Below are positions 60,409-64,000 of a stretch of 64,000 bases of DNA, one piece after another. The position numbers and the translations under genes were made by a program. The notes under the pieces were generated by a model that ran no database searches, was not told the DNA's origin, and saw only the letters and a list, made by a program, of their open reading frames with translations. The stretch is taken from positions 62,001-126,000 of the forward strand of contig JAJNNY010000078.1 of the NCBI GenBank assembly GCA_022453515.1, read 5' to 3'. Origin of the DNA: Astrocystis sublimbata (lineage: Eukaryota > Ascomycota > Sordariomycetes > Xylariales > Xylariaceae). Each line of letters opens with the position of its first letter. Positions within the stretch are counted from its first letter, which is position 1.

Positions 60409-63026
60409 CTAATCCTCGTCGAAAATCTGGTACGTATTCTGCAATATCGTATCCACAGCCCTAACCTGCCACGCGGCATCGGCGATATTCGAGCCAGGCG
60501 CAGTGCCCATGAGCGTCGGGCCAAACACAATCGACAGATTCTGAGAGTTCATGCGATTCACCGCACTATTATCCATGACCCGATGCAGATGCAGCGTCAA
60601 CGCTCTCAGCGTTGCATAATTCGGGTCCGGCAGGCCGTTAATGATAGCATGCATGCTATCTCGTCTCACGATATCGTCGTCGTGCTTCGCCGCGTCGATG
60701 AAGGCGCCGTAGTTCTCGGATGTCAATAGGGGGTCGGGGAGATCGCGGAGGAACTGCTTCAGCAGGCCGGCAACACTATTGACGTCGTGGAAGAAGTTCT
60801 CCGGGTTGCGGAAGTCTAAGATGTGGGATTCCTGGTCTGCATAAAACAACAACACAAATTAGCAAATGAACAGAATGACGTAGTGATTGGGAAACGGGGT
60901 TGTTGAACGTACCCGTATCAAATAGATTCTTCAGTTTGGCAACATGTGTCGCGGACCCAGATAGACGGTAAATGCCCTCCACGGCCAGACCGTACAAGTC
61001 GACCGCCTGTATACACTGGTGCACAACCATAGGAACGGCAAATTGATCGCGCTCATACAGTCGCGCGAGAGAGACACCGAACACTTGCTTGCCACCTCCA
61101 CCACTACCACCACCAGAGTTGCCGAATGTCCGGGGAGGTGGTGACGCTGCGCGTGCGGCCAATTCGTTTGGCGGCGTATAGGCACTTGGTCCACCCAGCT
61201 GTTGCTGGGGAGATTGTCTCCCTGAAGTTTGGAATGGGAGCGCACCGAGCTGTGGCGGGCCACCTTGGCTGCTCATAGGGCTGCTTATACCGCCGTTGAA
61301 TCGTGACTGCTGAGAAGAAAAGGCCTGTGTCGAATTCCGCGCGTTGTACGGTTGGTGTTGCGGTTGCATGTTAGACTGGGTCAGCATGGCCCCGTGGCTG
61401 TAGCTTCTCTCGTGTCCTAGGCCGGATGATGTTCGCTGAGCAGGTGTAGTTGAAGGGTGACCGTAACTTTGGGCCGACGCGCCCTGCGTCATAGGGGATG
61501 CTGTATCAAACGTAGATGTCTTCCCTAATGATCCAGTAAGGGGAAGCTGGGTTTGGAGAGGTGGTAAATTTTGATGTGAGGACTGTGGCCTCGCTGTCGG
61601 TTGCTGGGGTTGTGGTACGGTATTGATGGTCATGCCATGCTGAGGGTTGAGGACCTGAACTTTGTCAATATGCGGAGTCTTTCGGACGGGCACCCAGTAG
61701 GATAGTCGACATACCGGATTTCGCTCATATCTAGGCTCAGACGTTTTGGCTGGGAGTTTGGTGTGAAAGCTACTTATGAAGTCTTCGAGATCTTTGGAAT
61801 TATTTATAGAATGGATTACTTCCTTCAGACTGTGTGAGTTTTGGCTTTGGTAGTGAGAGTTCTTCAATGGGCTGATGACGAGCCCATTGCTGAGAAGCAG
61901 TTTCTCATTGAACGACGCTACCCATGGATTGTCAGCCATTGCCCCAAGTCCTTAAAGGGAACTGCGATTGCGTCTTGTGCTTACCGAATTTCTGTAGCTG
62001 TAATGTCGTGCCAGAATCGCATTCCCTAATGAGATCCTGCAGCGCCCGAATTGCCTCTGGCCGTGTATTCGATTCCATGACAGCCTTCTCAGACTGAAAC
62101 GTCTCGACCTTGCCCTTGTAGTCGGTATCGGCGGCCTGGGTCTTGTGCAAGAGATACTCTTCTTGCTGCGCAGCATTCTTGGATCCTTTGAAGCCCAAGA
62201 CTCGCGAGCCTTGCCTCGCCTCTCCGGTCCTTACGCGTTCGTATTCGTCGGCCAATGCGTCGTACTTGGCCTTGGACTTGCGCATGGCGGACTCGATATC
62301 CATCAGCCGCTGCTCAGCAGCCATGCCGTTCGCCTTCCATCCCTTGCGATGTTTCTCTGCCACGGCTGATACCTCGAGGAGATCTTCGTGCATTTGATGT
62401 AACGATAGGGCGAACTGGGTGCCGTTCTCGGCCATGCGGTCGTGTATGGTGAGCATCTCCTCGTAGGACTTGGCAAAGGTTCCTTGTCGGTGATCGGCAT
62501 GGTGAACGTTGTCCTGGCTTGACTTGCATAGCTTCTTCATTCCTCGCGCATGTTCCTCCTCAAGCACCGAGCGTTTCTTCAGGAAGATAGCGAATTCCTA
62601 TACAGACACAGACATGCCATGTTAGCGACACGCTGGCAGGAGAAGGGAAAGCCAGGCAAGGCAAGGCAAGGCAACTCACCTTGGCCGAAGCGATGCTTTG
62701 CTTCAGACGGGTCAGAAGTGTAGATATGCCGATCTATGACAGGAACATGATTAGCCACAGTCGTTATCACGATGTGCGAGGCTGCGTACATCGGACCCCA
62801 AGACATCTTGGACTCGCTGCGAGGCCTCGGGCCTGGAGCCGTCGAAGGGGCCGGTTGGGCTTGTCTCACTGTTGGCGGCGGGCGGGGCGCCGACGGCAGA
62901 GGGGACAGGACTCGGGGCATAGTCGGGGGCAGGACTGGGAATGATGCGCGGCGACATGTTGGTGGGTTGTTCGTGATCGGGTTGGGAGGACGGGTTGTCG
63001 AGGGAGGTCCGAGCAAAGTCAGCCAT
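60409..63026 (-). CDS. RGD1: F-BAR and RhoGAP domain protein, Rgd1 type
   Basis: GTPase-activating protein for Rho-family GTPases (Rho3/Rho4 in yeast Rgd1), acting at growth sites. Exons on the minus strand, 63026-62790, 62733-62680, 62597-61985, 61917-61715, 61654-60913 and 60836-60409, encode 758 residues. An F-BAR membrane-bending domain spans about residues 80-330 (SVLEEEHARGMKKLCK, then HDRMAENGTQFALSLHQMHE). A Gln/Ser/Pro-rich linker follows. RhoGAP runs from FGVSLARLYERD near 562 to the end; EGIYRLSGSATHVAKLK near 597 carries the catalytic arginine finger, and the conserved FLRDLPDPLL and NLSIVFGPTLM are present. The 60-base intron at 61714-61655 has no in-frame stop, so retention would add 20 residues (starting VCRLSYWV); I removed it because NPVLNPQ then reads on as in homologues. 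Confidence 0.93.
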
Positions 63027-64000
63027 GATGGTGGTGGGCAGGCGTCGGCGTCGGCGGGTCGGCGAAACTTGATATTAGATTTAAGGTTACGTAGGTGAGG
63101 GTGCGGTTACGACGTGGGCGACGTGGGCTGCTGGCGGGCGGGCAGCAAGGGACCGGGCCACGGGGGGTTCCAATCCTTGTCTTGTCCAGATCTCTCTGTC
63201 TGCTCGTAACAGGCGACAGGCACAAGAGCCCAGGAGGTCGGCGGCGGTATACCTGGTGGGCAAGGTATCCCAGATGGCTGGTATGGTTATGTCGCAGCTG
63301 CTATTACACGAGCACTACTAGGTACACCGCAACGTACGTACGGACCTGCGAGTATAGGTGCCTAGGTAGCTTATGCAGCTAGCCGACGCAGTGGGAGGCG
63401 ACAGATGGATCGATAGTGACCAGAGTGATCCAGAGTGAGACGGAGACCCGACTCAAAGCGGCTCGCTGGCGGTGTTCGCTGCGGTTCTGGTGCCTGTTGC
63501 GGCTCGTGGGACAGTGAAACGTGAGAGTGCGTCGGCTGTTCATGCACCGCGGATCATTGGCTTGTCACAGCGGAGAGACTGGCTGGCTGGCTATTAGCTG
63601 GTTGGCTGTGTGCGGTAAGCAGTCTCGTGGTGTCGTTTTCGTTGGATGCTGTGTCGGACGTTGGATGATCAATGGATCAATAATCGAAGTTGGACGGTCT
63701 TGGGCGCATGCGATACACATACGTGTACAGGCCGAGCGAGCTACGCATAAAACCCTGGTCGAAGCGAATGTGAAGTACCTATTAATAGTTCCAGTCTGCT
63801 TTGATGAAGCAATCGGGTACCAAGACGGTGGCACTCATGCGACGGTGAGCCTGAGCGAGACGAGAGCCAGCAAACCCAAACGACCAACACGGCTGCTGGT
63901 TTGTTGCGATTTGACAGTTGTTTGTTCTCGCAGCTCAATACCGGCAATACCCATGCAGTGCAGAATAAGGTAAGTAATTGGGCGTGAGGCAGCATCGACG
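63027..64000. other. Promoter side of the RhoGAP gene, to the window edge
   Basis: GC-rich leader and promoter of the minus-strand RhoGAP gene. A plus-strand frame at 63521-63973 has no homology or codon bias. CCTAGGTAGC near 63361 is another TAGGTA-type motif. Nothing else is seen. Confidence 0.55.

Noticed and set aside
59901..60464. 187-codon Pro/Ser-rich plus-strand frame
   Set aside because: Overlaps the end of the RhoGAP gene on the other strand and is low complexity.

Overview
The window is nuclear DNA from a filamentous ascomycete (Pezizomycotina), most likely a Sordariomycete. The evidence is a class II hydrophobin (a family restricted to Ascomycota), a HET-domain gene, short GT-AG introns of mostly 48-150 bases, and intron-bearing homologues of typical fungal housekeeping genes. 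No species can be named from sequence alone. I support 11 protein-coding genes in 64 kb. That is sparse for such a genome, and no transposon-encoded protein was recognised. Exon joins below were built by reading splice sites, and the summed exon lengths are multiples of three in every model.

Layout. 0-9.5 kb: class II hydrophobin (963-1397, minus), about 6.9 kb without a recognisable gene, then a DJ-1/PfpI-family protein (8273-9523, minus). 11.8-25.3 kb: two large divergent genes, a Tea1/TeaA-like Kelch plus coiled-coil cell-end marker (11832-16411, minus) and KOG1/Raptor of TORC1 (20621-25290, plus), separated by 4.2 kb. 25.3-41 kb: a microsatellite-rich spacer, an Asn/Gly-repeat secreted protein (28840-30458, minus), a secreted S1/P1 nuclease (34728-35907, minus), a PQ-loop vacuolar transporter (37636-38979, plus) and a small secreted protein (40516-40736, minus). 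41-47 kb: a degenerate tRNA-like element, an AT-rich stretch and a single-exon HET-domain gene (44305-46452, plus). 47.8-63 kb: Mediator subunit MED12 (47812-52480, minus), the ER protein Asterix/UPF0139 (57968-58815, plus) and an F-BAR plus RhoGAP protein of the Rgd1 type (60409-63026, minus).

The genes do not form an operon-like or biosynthetic cluster. Two themes recur: polarity and growth control (Tea1-like, Kog1, RhoGAP, Med12), and surface or secreted products (hydrophobin, Asn/Gly protein, S1/P1 nuclease, small secreted protein). I found no convincing new biological system. The most notable items are the Asn/Gly-repeat secreted protein with two repeat blocks flanking a conserved domain, the tRNA-like relic, the long poly-G and poly-C tracts, and short CCTAGGTA-type palindromes scattered in the spacers.
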